Shown one piece after another: positions 23,927 to 34,036 of a DNA stretch of 64,000 bases. The notes beneath the pieces are model-generated. The model did no database searches. It worked only from the letters and a program-made list of their open reading frames with translations, and was not told the origin of the DNA. Origin of the DNA: Bradyrhizobium icense (GTDB lineage Bacteria; Pseudomonadota; Alphaproteobacteria; Rhizobiales; Xanthobacteraceae). Each line of letters starts with the position of its first letter. Within the stretch, counting starts at the first letter, position 1. Location of the stretch: the NCBI RefSeq assembly GCF_001693385.1, contig NZ_CP016428.1, positions 2,728,001-2,792,000 of the forward strand, read 5' to 3'. The translations under genes and the position numbers were made by a program.

Positions 23927-26863
23927 ATGAACTCTTCTGCCTTGGCCGCGCGGTTCGTCAGCGGGCCGCATATCACGGCCACTGGCAACGCCGAACAGCG
24001 CCTGGGAGACTGGCTCGCCGAATTGGAGCCGGAGCAATCGGCTGAGATCAAGGCGTGGCTGGATCGCCCGTTCGCCAGGACCATCCTGCTCGGCATCGTC
24101 GAGTTCTCGCCGTATCTGTTCGACCTGATCCGGGCCGACGCCGGTCGGCTGCTCCGCTTGCTGGCGTGCGACCCGGAACCGCATCTCACCTCGCTGATCG
24201 AGAAAGCCACGCGCGACGTACTCGCTGCCGCGGGCGAGGCCGAGGTGATGCTTCTGCTTCGCCGCATGAAGTCGGAAGCCGCGTTGCTGATCGCGCTGTG
24301 CGACATCGGCGGGGTCTGGCCGGTGATGCGGGTCACGGCGGCGCTGACCGATCTTGCAACCGTCTCCGTGCAGGCGGCGCTGCGCTTTCTCTTGCGTCAG
24401 GAGGTCGCGCGCGGCCGCATGACGGCGCTCAATCACGACCGGCCGGAAGAGGGCTCTGGTCTGATCGTGCTTGCGATGGGCAAGATGGGCGCGGGCGAGT
24501 TGAACTACTCGAGCGACATCGACCTGATCGTTTTCTTCGATCCCGCCGCCACCTCGCTGGTGGCAGAAATCGAGCCGGCGCCGTTCTTCGTGCGGGTGAC
24601 GCAGGCGCTCGCCCGCCTGCTGCAGCAACGCTCCGGCGAGGGTTATGTGTTCCGCGTCGACCTGCGCCTGCGCCCCGATCCGGCCTCGACGCAGGTGGCG
24701 ATCTCGACGGAAGCGGCGCTGCATTACTACGAGCGGGAAGGGCGCACCTGGGAACGCGCCGCGATGATCAAGGCGCGCGTTTGCGCCGGCGATGCCAAGG
24801 CCGGCGAGACGCTGATCGCGGAACTGTCGCCGTTCGTCTGGCGCAAGCACCTGGATTTTGCCGCGCTCGCCGACGTTCACGACATGAAGCGTCAGATGCA
24901 GACCTACCGCGGCCAGAGCGAGATCGCGGTCGAAGGCCATAACGTCAAGGTCGGCCGCGGCGGCATCCGCGAGATCGAGTTCTTCGCGCAGACGCAACAG
25001 CTCATTGCCGGCGGCCGCCATCCGGAACTGCGGGTGCGCTCCACGCTCCATGCGTTGCAGGTGCTGGCGACCAGCAATTGGATCGGCTTTCAGGCCTGTG
25101 ACGAATTGACCGCGGCCTACGAGTTCTTGCGTTGCGTCGAGCACCGGCTGCAGATGATGTGCGACGAACAGACTCACACGTTGCCGGAAGACGCCGAGGC
25201 CGTGGAGCGTTTTGCGAACTTCTTCGGCTATGAGAGCCGGGCGGCCTTTGCGAAGGACTTGGTCGGCCACCTCAATGTCGTGCAGGGACATTACGGAAAG
25301 TTGTTCGAGGGCGATCCGACCGGCACGGTGAAGCTGCCGCAGCTCAACTATGGCGGCGGGCCTGAGGATGCGCGTCTGCTCGATCACCTGACGACGCTCG
25401 GCTTCAAGAAGCCGGTCGCCGTGGCTGGCACCCTGCAGCTCTGGATGCAAGGCAACTTTCGCGCGCTTCGCAACGAGGCGACCAAGGCAGCCTTCATCGA
25501 ATTCGTGCCCGGCCTGCTCCACGGTCTCGCGCATGCCGAAGACCCCGACGACGCCGTGACCACGTTCGATCGTTTTCTCGGCGCATTGCAACGCGGCGGC
25601 CGGCTGATTTCACTGTTGAGCCAGAACCGCGACCTGGTCGCGCTGGTAGCCTTGATCCTCGGCGCAGCGCCGCGGCTCGGCGACATGCTGGCGCGCCAGC
25701 CGCAGATCATGGACGGTTTGATCGATCCCCGTTTCTTCGGCGCAATGCCGGACCAGAAGGAATTGTCGGTGCGGCTGGCGGCGACGCTGAAGGACGCAGA
25801 CTCTTACGAAGACTTCCTCGATCGCCTGCGGCTGTCCGGGCAGGAGAGCCTGTTCTTGATCGGCACGCGGATCCTGTCCGGCACGGTTTCCGCCCAGCAT
25901 GCTGGCGTCGCCTTCGCCGACGTCGCAGAGGGGATCGTGCACACCGTGCACGGCCTGGTGAGAGACCAGTTCGCGACCCAGTACGGCCGCATCAAGGGAC
26001 AGGAGACCGCGATCCTCGCGATGGGCCGGCTCGGCAGCCGCGAGATGACGGCATCTTCCGATCTCGACCTGATCCTGCTGTACGATTTCGATGCAGACGA
26101 TCCCGATTCCGACGGCGAACGATCGCTGCATGGCGCGCAGTATTTTACGCGCCTGACCCAGCGGCTGATCTCGGCGTTTACCACGCGGACCAATTACGGC
26201 GTTCTCTATGAGGTCGACATGCGGCTGCGCCCGTCGGGCCGCGCCGGGCCGCTGGCGTCGCGGATCGATTCCTTTTCCGATTATCAGGAACGCGAAGCCT
26301 GGACCTGGGAACACATGGCGCTGACGCGAGCGCGGGTGATCTCGGCTTCACCGGCGTTTCGGAAAGAGATCGAGGACACCATCCGCAACGTGCTGACGCG
26401 GCCGCGCGATGCGGCCTCTACTGCCGGCGACGTCGCCGACATGCGCCGGGCGATTGCGCTGGAAAAGGGCGAGGACGACATCTGGGACCTCAAGCTCGCC
26501 GCGGGCGGCCTGGTCGACATCGATTTCATCGCGCAATATTTGCAGCTCGTTCACGCCTCGGAGAAACCCGAGATCCTCAGCGTCTCCACGCTGCAGGTGC
26601 TCGACAACGCCGCACGCCTCGGCGTGCTGCCGCAATCCGATGCCGAGATTTTGCGCTCGGCGGCACGGCTTTATCACGACCTCACGCAAATCCTCAGGCT
26701 TTGCGTCACCGGCAAATTCAAACCGGAGGCGTCGGGAGAGAACCTCTTGCGCGTGATGGCGCGCGCCGGCGACACGCCGGATTTCTCGACGCTGGAGGCG
26801 AGGGTGCGCGAGACGCAGGCAGAGGTGAGGCGGGTGTTTCAGGCCATGGTGGGCAGGGACTAG
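23927..26863 (+). CDS. glnE: Glutamine synthetase adenylyltransferase/adenylyl-removing enzyme
   Basis: This 978-residue enzyme adds and removes AMP on glutamine synthetase (GlnA) in response to PII proteins, so it sets nitrogen assimilation. It has two nucleotidyltransferase domains. The N-terminal de-adenylylating domain carries GAGELNYSSDIDLIVFFD (about residue 190) and KVGRGGIREIEFFAQ. The C-terminal adenylylating domain carries GSREMTASSDLDLILLYD (about residue 705) and an analogous LAAGGLVDIDFIAQY block. Length fits the family (about 950-1000). The gene is a single cistron about 50 bases after the palindromic repeat. Confidence 0.97.
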   Translation: MNSSALAARFVSGPHITATGNAEQRLGDWLAELEPEQSAEIKAWLDRPFARTILLGIVEFSPYLFDLIRADAGRLLRLLACDPEPHLTSLIEKATRDVLAAAGEAEVMLLLRRMKSEAALLIALCDIGGVWPVMRVTAALTDLATVSVQAALRFLLRQEVARGRMTALNHDRPEEGSGLIVLAMGKMGAGELNYSSDIDLIVFFDPAATSLVAEIEPAPFFVRVTQALARLLQQRSGEGYVFRVDLRLRPDPASTQVAISTEAALHYYEREGRTWERAAMIKARVCAGDAKAGETLIAELSPFVWRKHLDFAALADVHDMKRQMQTYRGQSEIAVEGHNVKVGRGGIREIEFFAQTQQLIAGGRHPELRVRSTLHALQVLATSNWIGFQACDELTAAYEFLRCVEHRLQMMCDEQTHTLPEDAEAVERFANFFGYESRAAFAKDLVGHLNVVQGHYGKLFEGDPTGTVKLPQLNYGGGPEDARLLDHLTTLGFKKPVAVAGTLQLWMQGNFRALRNEATKAAFIEFVPGLLHGLAHAEDPDDAVTTFDRFLGALQRGGRLISLLSQNRDLVALVALILGAAPRLGDMLARQPQIMDGLIDPRFFGAMPDQKELSVRLAATLKDADSYEDFLDRLRLSGQESLFLIGTRILSGTVSAQHAGVAFADVAEGIVHTVHGLVRDQFATQYGRIKGQETAILAMGRLGSREMTASSDLDLILLYDFDADDPDSDGERSLHGAQYFTRLTQRLISAFTTRTNYGVLYEVDMRLRPSGRAGPLASRIDSFSDYQEREAWTWEHMALTRARVISASPAFRKEIEDTIRNVLTRPRDAASTAGDVADMRRAIALEKGEDDIWDLKLAAGGLVDIDFIAQYLQLVHASEKPEILSVSTLQVLDNAARLGVLPQSDAEILRSAARLYHDLTQILRLCVTGKFKPEASGENLLRVMARAGDTPDFSTLEARVRETQAEVRRVFQAMVGRD

Positions 26864-26894
26864 GCATTGGCGCGCCGATAGAGCGAAGGGCGCA

Positions 26895-27260
26895 TCAATC
26901 AAACCGCGCAGTTGCGGTCTTGCCGTCGGGCGCGGTGAACTGAACCGCTCCTTTGAGATGGGCTGGCAGGGCCGTAGCCGACGTTCCGCTTAGCGCGTTT
27001 TTCTCCGAAGGAGCGAGCGTTATGCGCTCTGCCTTTCCTCCCAAGTTGAAGATGGCGACACCTTTGAAGCCCTTCGGATCAATCGGTTTGTCGTCTTCAC
27101 CCGTCAGGAAGATCTCGATCGTTTTATCCTTCACGACGAGTTCCGCATGGTAAGCGCCGGCATCGCCAACACGCCCCCCATGCGAACCTTTCGGCTCGTG
27201 TGCGTATGCCGGAATCCCGGCCAGTAGAGCGGCGCCGAGAGCGAGATATCTGAACTTCAT
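26895..27260 (-). CDS. Small periplasmic protein of metal-efflux operon
   Basis: The 121-residue product from ATG 27260 (GGAGAC upstream) has a signal peptide ending in IPAYAHEPKG, followed by a beta-rich domain with KTIEIFLTGEDDKPID and HLKGAVQFTAPDG. The HEPKGSHGG segment right after cleavage may bind metal. It is the last gene of the operon with the CusA/CzcA-type pump and adaptor, 28 bases downstream of the pump. Small periplasmic proteins in such operons often act as metal chaperones or buffers, which is an inference here. Confidence 0.75.
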   Translation of the reverse strand: MKFRYLALGAALLAGIPAYAHEPKGSHGGRVGDAGAYHAELVVKDKTIEIFLTGEDDKPIDPKGFKGVAIFNLGGKAERITLAPSEKNALSGTSATALPAHLKGAVQFTAPDGKTATARFD

Positions 27261-27288
27261 GGGCGGTCTCCTTTCAAGACGTGAGCGA

Positions 27289-30200
27289 TCAATAGGAATG
27301 TGAGGCAGCGTGATCCCCGACAGACTCATCGGACTGCCGTTGCATCAGCCGCATCAGCGGCCTTCTGCCAAACATGAGAAATAGCACCGGCGTAATCAGT
27401 GCATCGAGCAGGGTCGCGCTGATAAGCCCGCCGAAGATCGTCACTGCGACGGGATGCAGGATTTCCTTGCCCGGCTCGTCGGCAGCGACAAGCAGTGGCA
27501 GCAGCGCAAGCCCCGCGGACAGCGCAGTCATCAGCACCGGCGTCATTCGCTCGAGGCTTCCGCGGATCACAAGCTCGGGCCCGAACGGCATCCGTTCCTG
27601 CAAAGCAAGATTGATGTAGTGGCTTATCTTGAGAATCCCGTTGCGTGTCGCGATTCCCGTCAGTGTGATGAATCCGACCATGCTGGCGACAGACAGCGGC
27701 TGGTCGGTCAGCGCCAGCGCCGCGACCGAACCGACCAGCGCCAGCGGCACCCCGCCCATGATGATCAAGGCCAGCACCGTGGAGCGGTAGCGGCTGTAGA
27801 GAATCGCAAAGATCAGCGCGAGCGAAAGAGCGGAAAGAATCCCGATTCTGCGGCTGGCTTCCTCCTGAGCCTGGAATGTGCCTTCAAGGTTCGCGGTGAC
27901 GCCCTGCGGAAGGCTGGTCGCCTGCAATTCGGCGCGAATGCGGCGCACGATCTCCGCCATGTCGGTTTTGCCGTCGGAGTTCGCAAGCACGACGATGCGC
28001 CTGCGGCCGTTCTCTCTCAGGATTTGGTTCGGTCCATCCGTTTCCTTCACATCTGCAATCTGACGTGCCGGTATCCAGCCGGAGGGGGTCTTGATCAGGA
28101 GTTCGCCGAGCTTCTCGGTCGTGCGCAGCCGCTCGGGCAGCCTCAAGACCACGTCGTAGCGTTTGTAGCCGTCGACCACGCGCGAAATGACGCGCCCGCT
28201 CGACAGCCGCGATAATTGTTCCGTGACGGCGCCGGGCTGCACTCCATACAAGGCAGCGCGCGTGTAATCGACGCGGACTTCGAGCTGCGGAATGCGCACC
28301 TGCTTTTCGACCTGGAGGTCCTGAATGCCTTCAATCTTCGCGAGCCTCCCGCGGAGTTCTTCCGCGCTATTTCGCAGCGTGTCGAGGTCGTCACCGAACA
28401 GTTTGAGGGCGAGTTCGGCACGAACGCCTGAGAGCAGGTGATCGAGCCGGTGCGAGATCGGCTGCCCGACATTGATCGAAAGCGGCAGCACCGAAAGCCG
28501 AGAACGGATATCCGCGACGATCTCGGGTTTTGGCCGGTGCGAGGGCTTGAGATCGACTTCAAGGTCCGAGGAATGGACGCCTTCCGCGTGCTCATCCAGC
28601 TCGGCGCGCCCTGTCCGCCGCCCAACGCTGATCACTTCCGGCACATCGAGCAGCAGGCGTTCCGCGACCGATCCCACCCGGCTGGATTCCGAAAGCGACA
28701 CCCCCGGGGCGAACGCAATGTTGATCGTGAAAGTACCTTCGTTGAACGCCGGCAGGAACGCGCGCTTCAAGGCGAATGCGCCCGCGCCGGCGCCCAACAC
28801 GGCGAGGGCCGTCAGGCCAAGCAGCAATCCCTTGCGGGCGAAAGCGAACCGAAGCGCCGCATGGTTGGCGGACTTGAGCTTGCGAACGAGCCAGCTCTCC
28901 CGTTCTGCCAGCCGCTTCATTCCCGGCAGCAGGTAGTAGGCCAAAACGGGGGTCAGCGTGATCGAAACCACCAGGCTCGCGAGGATCGAGATGATGTAGG
29001 CGTGGCCCAGCGGTGCAAACAGTCGTCCCTCGATGCCCGAGAGCGCAAACAGCGGTACGAACACAAGGACGATGATCATCGTGGCATAGACTATACCCGA
29101 TCGCACTTCGTTGGATGCCGAAACCACCACGTCGAAGACTGAACGGGGGTTACCTTGCTCCCTGTTCTCGCGCAGTCGGCGGAAGATGTTCTCGACATCG
29201 ACGACCGCGTCGTCGACCAGTTCGCCGATGGCGATAGCAAGTCCTCCCAGGGTCATCGTGTTGATCGACAGACCGAGCAGCGTGAAGATGATGGCCGTGG
29301 TCAGGATCGAGACCGGGATCGCCGTAAGCGAGATTGCCGTGGTGCGCCAGTTGAGGAGAAACGCGAACAGGATGGCCGCCACGACGAGCGCTGCTTCGAG
29401 CAATACCCGTTCGAGGTTCTGGATCGAGTTTTCAATGAAGTCCGCCTGCCGGAAGATGATCTCGTTGGCTTTCACGCCGGACGGCAGGCTGGGCTCCAGC
29501 TCGGCGAGCGCCTGCGTGATCTGTTGCGTCAGCCGCACGGTATCGACATTGGGCTGCTTCTCGACCGAGACGATCACAGCGGGCCTGCTCATATACCCCG
29601 CATCGCCCCGCTTGACCTTGGGCGCAAAGTCGACGTTGGCCACCTGGCGCAGCAGAATAGGGCGTCCGTCGACGGTGGTAACGACGATGTTGCGCAGGTC
29701 TTCCAGGCTCGTGGTGCGCCCGATATTCCGGATCAGATATTCGCGGGCGTTCTGATCGGTGAACCCACCGCCGGTATTGGTGCCGAACTGCCTCAGCGCC
29801 AGCTCGACCTGCTCGTAGCTCACACCGAGTGCGCGCAACGCAGAGGGCAGCGGCGCAATCCGGTACTGGCGGACCTCGCCGCCGATCGGGATCACCTGTG
29901 CGACGCCGGGTATGGCGAGCAGCCGCGGCCGGATCGTGAAATCGGCGATCTCGCGGACCTCCATCGGGGAGGCCGTCTTCGACGTCACCGCGACCAGCAG
30001 AATTTGACCCATAATCGAGCTGATGGGGCCGATCTGCGGCGTGACGTTCAAAGGCAGTTGGTTCTGCACCTGCGCGAGCCGTTCCGCGACCAGTTGACGG
30101 TTGCGGTAAATATCGGTTCCCCAGTCGAACTCGACGTAGACGATCGAGAGGCCGATGCCGGAGACCGACCGCACGCGGCTGACGCCCGGTACGCCATTCA

Positions 30201-30417
30201 TCTGGGTTTCAATCGGGAAGCTGACGAGCTGCTCGACTTCCGGCGGGGCGTAGCCTTCCGATTCCGTCATGATCGTGACGGTTGGACGATTGAGGTCGGG
30301 GAACACGTCGACCGGGAGCTGGCGCGCGGTGTAGGCGCCGAGCACAACGAGGATGCCCGCCAGCGCAAGAACAAGGAGGCGGTTGCGGAGGGAGGCGCTG
30401 ACCAGGAATGTGAACAT
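27289..30417 (-). CDS. Heavy-metal efflux RND pump (CusA/CzcA family)
   Basis: The 1042-residue inner-membrane pump drives metal ions out by proton exchange. It has the RND architecture: a first helix ([20 protein letters not shown]), a porter domain, helices 2-6 with the proton-relay motif [21 protein letters not shown] in helix 4, a second porter domain, and five final helices. The helix-4 acidic pattern and [15 protein letters not shown] start place it in the heavy-metal subfamily rather than the drug exporters. It follows the adaptor gene by 12 bases. No outer-membrane channel gene is adjacent, so it must use one encoded elsewhere. Cu(I)/Ag(I) or Zn/Co/Cd cannot be told apart from this view. 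Confidence 0.95.
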   Translation of the reverse strand: MFTFLVSASLRNRLLVLALAGILVVLGAYTARQLPVDVFPDLNRPTVTIMTESEGYAPPEVEQLVSFPIETQMNGVPGVSRVRSVSGIGLSIVYVEFDWGTDIYRNRQLVAERLAQVQNQLPLNVTPQIGPISSIMGQILLVAVTSKTASPMEVREIADFTIRPRLLAIPGVAQVIPIGGEVRQYRIAPLPSALRALGVSYEQVELALRQFGTNTGGGFTDQNAREYLIRNIGRTTSLEDLRNIVVTTVDGRPILLRQVANVDFAPKVKRGDAGYMSRPAVIVSVEKQPNVDTVRLTQQITQALAELEPSLPSGVKANEIIFRQADFIENSIQNLERVLLEAALVVAAILFAFLLNWRTTAISLTAIPVSILTTAIIFTLLGLSINTMTLGGLAIAIGELVDDAVVDVENIFRRLRENREQGNPRSVFDVVVSASNEVRSGIVYATMIIVLVFVPLFALSGIEGRLFAPLGHAYIISILASLVVSITLTPVLAYYLLPGMKRLAERESWLVRKLKSANHAALRFAFARKGLLLGLTALAVLGAGAGAFALKRAFLPAFNEGTFTINIAFAPGVSLSESSRVGSVAERLLLDVPEVISVGRRTGRAELDEHAEGVHSSDLEVDLKPSHRPKPEIVADIRSRLSVLPLSINVGQPISHRLDHLLSGVRAELALKLFGDDLDTLRNSAEELRGRLAKIEGIQDLQVEKQVRIPQLEVRVDYTRAALYGVQPGAVTEQLSRLSSGRVISRVVDGYKRYDVVLRLPERLRTTEKLGELLIKTPSGWIPARQIADVKETDGPNQILRENGRRRIVVLANSDGKTDMAEIVRRIRAELQATSLPQGVTANLEGTFQAQEEASRRIGILSALSLALIFAILYSRYRSTVLALIIMGGVPLALVGSVAALALTDQPLSVASMVGFITLTGIATRNGILKISHYINLALQERMPFGPELVIRGSLERMTPVLMTALSAGLALLPLLVAADEPGKEILHPVAVTIFGGLISATLLDALITPVLFLMFGRRPLMRLMQRQSDESVGDHAASHSY

Positions 30418-30429
30418 GAACGTGTTCCT

Positions 30430-32091
30430 TCAACGTACGTGATCGAGAAGGTCCGCGCCTTGCGACACGATCCGCTTGCCCGGAGCGAAGCCGGACACGA
30501 TCAGCACACGGTCGCCGTCGAGAGGCTCCGTGCGCACGCTCCTTGCCATGAACCGCTCGGGCGCGACGTGCTCGTACACGAAATCCTGGCCATTCGACCC
30601 GCGCACGACACTGCTGCGCGGCACCGCAAGACCCTCCTTTGTTTCGTCGGTGCCGGCCAATACAGTCAGGAACTGGCCGGCCCTGAGCCCCGCCGTGTCG
30701 CCCGTTACGGCAAAATGCACCGGCACCGACTGGCTGCGGTCGGCGAAGCCGGTACCCCGATAGATGAGGTCGTAATTCCTGCCCGTATATGTCGAGGCCC
30801 GCGCGCCTTGCGAGGGCTCGATGTTCTCGAAGCTGAGCGCTTCGACCCATAGCCGCGCGGGATCGATGATGTTGAATACGATGGAGCTCGGCTGAACGAT
30901 TTGGCCTGCCACGGCGCTGCCTTCAGCGATGACGCCTGCGACCGGGGCGATCAGCGGTTCGGGTTCGCGGCGCGATTTTTCGATCGATGCGCGCCGCTCG
31001 CGCAGCCCTTCCAGCTCCAGCCTTGTATCTTCGAGCTGAGTCCGGGATATGGCACCCGAGGGCGCGAGTTGTTCGTAACGCGCGAACCTGCGTTCCACGA
31101 TCGAGATTTGCTGATCGAGCTCGCCCTGGCGCTGCCGCATGTCGGAAATATCGATCGCCTGAATCGGCGGCGTGACATAGCCCAGGATATCGCCCTGTTT
31201 GACCCGTGTGCCCAGCCGGGGAAAACCCTCCGGCGGCGCGGAAAGCCGGCCGCCCACGGCGGATTGCACATACCCGCTGGCATTGGGATCGGGAATGATC
31301 CTGCCTGGAAGTTCGGTGACCTTCCTGTGCTTCGCCTGTTCGGCGACCAGCGTCCGCAGCGCAAATATCCGCTGCACCGTCTTGGGCACGAACACCGTCC
31401 CATCCGGCAGGCGCTGGGCGCGTTCTCCTGAAACGGCGCTGATCGCGACCTGCGCCTTGTCTTCCTCATGGCCGTGGCCTTCATGCGCTTTCGTCCCGCG
31501 GACGCCCGTGAGCGCCGCAAGGAGGACGACAATGGCCGCCGCTCGCTTCCCGCGAAGTGCGATGGCGGTTAGCAGAGTACCCGCCAGCAGGCCGCCCAGA
31601 GCGGGAAGGAACGAAGCCTTGCCGATGTGTTCGCCGTGAGCCGACGCGTCCCCCTGTACGGCACTTTGCGCCGCCTCACGCGCAGTCTGAATGGTCATCG
31701 GCAAAATGTCGGTGGCGTCTCCCACCGTAACGGTGAAAATGAGGTCGGTACGTCCGTTCTTTGCCAGCCACGGCGCCGGTAGACGGTATGTGCCATCGCC
31801 ATTCTCGGTAGCCGTTGCGGAGCCGCCGGGAGTTTCGACTTCAAGTACCGCGCCGGTCACTGGTTCGTTCGTAGCGAACCGGTCGAGATGGATCTCAAGA
31901 TGGTCGCCGCGGACGACGGCAACGATCTCGAATATGTCGGAATCGGCCTCGCCACGCGGCAACGCGCCTGTCGAGACGGCAGGTTGTTCGCCATGGTCAT
32001 GACCCTCATGGGCGGAAGCGGGAGCGAGCGCAGCAGACAGAGCTGCGACTGCCGCGAGAGCACGCAGGGCGCGCCCGAAATGGGAAAGCAT
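30430..32091 (-). CDS. RND metal-efflux adaptor fused to an N-terminal His-rich domain
   Basis: The 553-residue protein has two parts. Residues 1-205: signal peptide ending APASA, an HEGHDHGE metal-binding stretch, an immunoglobulin-like beta domain (ATENGDGTYRLPAPWL), then a hydrophobic helix (about 168-200). Residues 206-553: a second His stretch (KAHEGHGHEED), then the membrane-fusion-protein modules: lipoyl half-motifs (GGRLSAPPEGFPRLGTRVKQGDILGYVTPP), a coiled-coil hairpin (about 330-385), beta barrel (SIVFNIIDPARLWVEA) and a membrane-proximal domain. It links the RND pump to an outer-membrane channel. The N-terminal domain plus extra helix is longer than usual for CusB/CzcB proteins. 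Confidence 0.9.
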   Translation of the reverse strand: MLSHFGRALRALAAVAALSAALAPASAHEGHDHGEQPAVSTGALPRGEADSDIFEIVAVVRGDHLEIHLDRFATNEPVTGAVLEVETPGGSATATENGDGTYRLPAPWLAKNGRTDLIFTVTVGDATDILPMTIQTAREAAQSAVQGDASAHGEHIGKASFLPALGGLLAGTLLTAIALRGKRAAAIVVLLAALTGVRGTKAHEGHGHEEDKAQVAISAVSGERAQRLPDGTVFVPKTVQRIFALRTLVAEQAKHRKVTELPGRIIPDPNASGYVQSAVGGRLSAPPEGFPRLGTRVKQGDILGYVTPPIQAIDISDMRQRQGELDQQISIVERRFARYEQLAPSGAISRTQLEDTRLELEGLRERRASIEKSRREPEPLIAPVAGVIAEGSAVAGQIVQPSSIVFNIIDPARLWVEALSFENIEPSQGARASTYTGRNYDLIYRGTGFADRSQSVPVHFAVTGDTAGLRAGQFLTVLAGTDETKEGLAVPRSSVVRGSNGQDFVYEHVAPERFMARSVRTEPLDGDRVLIVSGFAPGKRIVSQGADLLDHVR

Positions 32092-32168
32092 ACCAAAAAT
32101 CCTTCAGTCTGAATGACCGTCAGCTTCGGACCGTAAGCCGGCCGCGCAAATTCACGGATCGTTTGCGT

Positions 32169-32576
32169 TCAGATCAAGGATTTGGGAGGGCGCCTGAGGG
32201 AATCAGGCGCGCGGTGTGGCGTTATCGGGGATGCGACAAATACCACACGTGTTGTCGACCGGGGGAGGGGGACGAGTTGCACAAAGCTCGGCAACCCGGC
32301 CGCACAGCAAGCGGCGCATGTCAAGGTGCAGGCGCCGACGCAATTCCGGTCAGAAGTGGCAGGTGTCTCGGTTTGTCCCCGCTGAGCCTGTTGCAACACT
32401 GCTTGCGTCACCGCCCGTTCGGATGGATTAGAGGCGGCATGACCCCGTGGGCCGTGAATATCAGCGGCAGCGTGGTGCGCATGGGCGACATGGGCTTGGG
32501 CAACAGAGGGCGCGAATGAAAGCACGATCAGGACGATCGCGGCTCCCAGTGCGCACACAATTAGTTGCTTCAGCAT
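32169..32576 (-). CDS. Small Cys/His-rich exported protein upstream of metal efflux genes
   Basis: The 135-residue product from ATG 32576 has a signal peptide or anchor helix (LIVCALGAAIVLIVLSFAPSVAQA), a His-rich stretch (HVAHAHHAAADIHG), and a Cys cluster NCVGACTLTCAACCAAG with five cysteines within 16 residues. The C-terminus PDSLRRPPKSLI is a pattern I recall from small periplasmic proteins near copper efflux operons. It lies 77 bases upstream of the adaptor gene on the same strand. A metal-sensing or metal-buffering role is likely but inferred from residues and position. Confidence 0.7.
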   Translation of the reverse strand: MLKQLIVCALGAAIVLIVLSFAPSVAQAHVAHAHHAAADIHGPRGHAASNPSERAVTQAVLQQAQRGQTETPATSDRNCVGACTLTCAACCAAGLPSFVQLVPLPRSTTRVVFVASPITPHRAPDSLRRPPKSLI

Positions 32577-32855
32577 GATCGTCCGATTGTAGCCCAAGTG
32601 CGCACTTGATATCGCCGGGGAACCGGGAATTCAAGACCGTAACGCGGCGGTGCCGACATGGTTATTGCCGGCACACTCCAGGTGTGAAGTCGCTCCTAAT
32701 AAATCGCCGGCTTGCATGCTGGGCACCCCGGAATCGAACAGGGCGCGTTCCTGAGCCCGGTTCCTCGAACGGGATCAGCAGCTTGCCCCGGGAGGCAGGG
32801 GAGCGCTTTGGAACTCCTGGGGCCACTATGAATTGTCGCGGGAATAGGAGGCTGG

Positions 32856-33050
32856 ATGCATACCGAGATCAACATTTTCGACAAACCCATCGAGCGCATC
32901 AGGAAGACCTGCGAGCTGATGGGCCTTGGTGCCGATTTCGACCGCAAGCTGCCGGAACTCGAAACCTATCTTGAAAGGCTGGTGGCCGAAGGCGAAACCA
33001 GCGAGGAACGGCTGACCGTGAGCGGTCTGACCTTCGTCAAGCAGGCATAA
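32856..33050 (+). CDS. Small hypothetical protein
   Basis: The 64-residue protein is soluble and helical: FDKPIERIRKTCELMGLGADFDRKL, then LETYLERLVAEGETSEERL. ATG 32856 is preceded by AGGAGG at a good distance, which is a strong ribosome site. The balanced charge pattern supports a real gene, and I recall similar short proteins in Bradyrhizobium. Function unknown. Confidence 0.65.
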   Translation: MHTEINIFDKPIERIRKTCELMGLGADFDRKLPELETYLERLVAEGETSEERLTVSGLTFVKQA

Positions 33051-33083
33051 CAGGGACGCGTGAGGCGCTGGCAAGGCGCGGCA

Positions 33084-33305
33084 TCAGGAGATTTCGTCCG
33101 GAAGCTTCCAGGCCGGATCCGGCGCGCAGTACTCTTCCCTGATTTCCTTCACGTGGTAGCGGGCCGGCAGAACCAGCCCGCCTGCTTCGCCAGCAACGGG
33201 AAGATCGGAAATCAGGGAAGCATCGAGGGCCTGCTTCCACACCTCTGCCTCGGTCGGCAGGTTAGGCCCGATCTGCCTGTCGTCGGCGAACAGCGCGTAG
33301 GGCAC
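33084..33305 (-). CDS. Small conserved hypothetical protein
   Basis: The 73-residue protein begins MPYALFADDRQIGPNLPTEAEVWKQA and ends in an acidic Asp/Pro-rich tail. The MPYALFxD...PTExxVWxxA start is shared with a group of short rhizobial hypotheticals. GGGAGA lies just upstream of the start on the minus strand. It faces the convergent small gene at 32856-33050 across 33 bases. Function unknown. Confidence 0.65.
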   Translation of the reverse strand: MPYALFADDRQIGPNLPTEAEVWKQALDASLISDLPVAGEAGGLVLPARYHVKEIREEYCAPDPAWKLPDEIS

Positions 33306-33320
33306 AATCCTCTCCCAATC

Positions 33321-33360
33321 AAAACCCCGCCAGCTATCTGAGATAACTGACGGGGCTTTT
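33321..33360. terminator. Terminator-like hairpin with A/T runs on both sides
   Basis: AAAACCCCGCCAGCTATCT pairs with AGATAACTGACGGGGCTTTT across a GAG loop, with two imperfect positions that become G-U pairs on the minus-strand RNA. The A4 and T4 ends make it look like a bidirectional terminator. It stands just upstream of the minus-strand gene 33084-33305, so a leader-hairpin role is also possible. Confidence 0.6.
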
Positions 33361-33617
33361 GAGCTGATATTTCTGGTGGATTTCTCCTTTCCTGAACTAC
33401 CTGCTCACTCCTGTAACGCGGGACGATGGATGTCGTTCCCTAATTTTTTCGGCTGCCGGGTGAAGAAATGACGCCGCCCGCGCGTTCGCCTGCCCTTGCT
33501 GATTTTTGATGGGAACGGCGTCCCAATGGCGGCTTTCGGAAGTCCGCCTCAATCGCGCGGAACTATTGCCACTTTTTCCTGCTTGTGATGGCATCTCCAA
33601 CTTGGACGGGACGGCCG

Positions 33618-33878
33618 ATGCGCAAGCTACTATTTGGAATCGCACTCACACTACCAATCGCTTTCATGTCTCCGGCAACGGCAATGCCTCGCGGCTATCC
33701 ATTGGTCCAGGACTCTCTGGTCAAGGGCGATCTGATCGAAGTAAAGGGCGGGCACGGCCGCGGGCATGGTTGGGGCCGCGGGCACGGTTATCGCCCGTTT
33801 GGTTGGAGCCGCGGCCGGAAGGTCGGCTGGCGCGGCCGTGGTTGCCCGCCCGGCCACTGGAAGAAGGGCTGGTGCTGA
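33618..33878 (+). CDS. Small secreted Gly/His/Arg-rich protein
   Basis: The 86-residue product from ATG 33618 has a signal peptide (KLLFGIALTLPIAFMSPATA) and a short linker. Its tail is made of GHGRGHGWGRGHGYR-like repeats and ends RGCPPGHWKKGWC. The closing CPPGHWxxGxC resembles the GCG-type ending of small exported proteins common in rhizobia. The His/Gly content suggests metal or polyanion binding at the cell surface, but this is inferred. The in-frame extension upstream to 33585 lacks signal character. Confidence 0.7.
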   Translation: MRKLLFGIALTLPIAFMSPATAMPRGYPLVQDSLVKGDLIEVKGGHGRGHGWGRGHGYRPFGWSRGRKVGWRGRGCPPGHWKKGWC

Positions 33879-34036
33879 CACCGGATGCCCGGCGGCTTTC
33901 TTCCGTATTTCGGCGGATCGGGTGTGCGGCTTGTTCACCGTAGCTGGGCGAGCAAGGCGTAAGCAACATTCCGCAGCAGAACGCGCCCTTCAGGTCTATT
34001 CTGATGAGCGCGTCCTGCATGATTGATAGTCGCTTT

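Noticed and set aside
23861..25591. A 576-codon open frame on the minus strand
   Set aside because: It is the antisense shadow of glnE.
29155..30852. A 565-codon open frame on the plus strand
   Set aside because: It lies antisense to the RND pump and adaptor; composition is Asp/Arg/Gly-rich with no family pattern.
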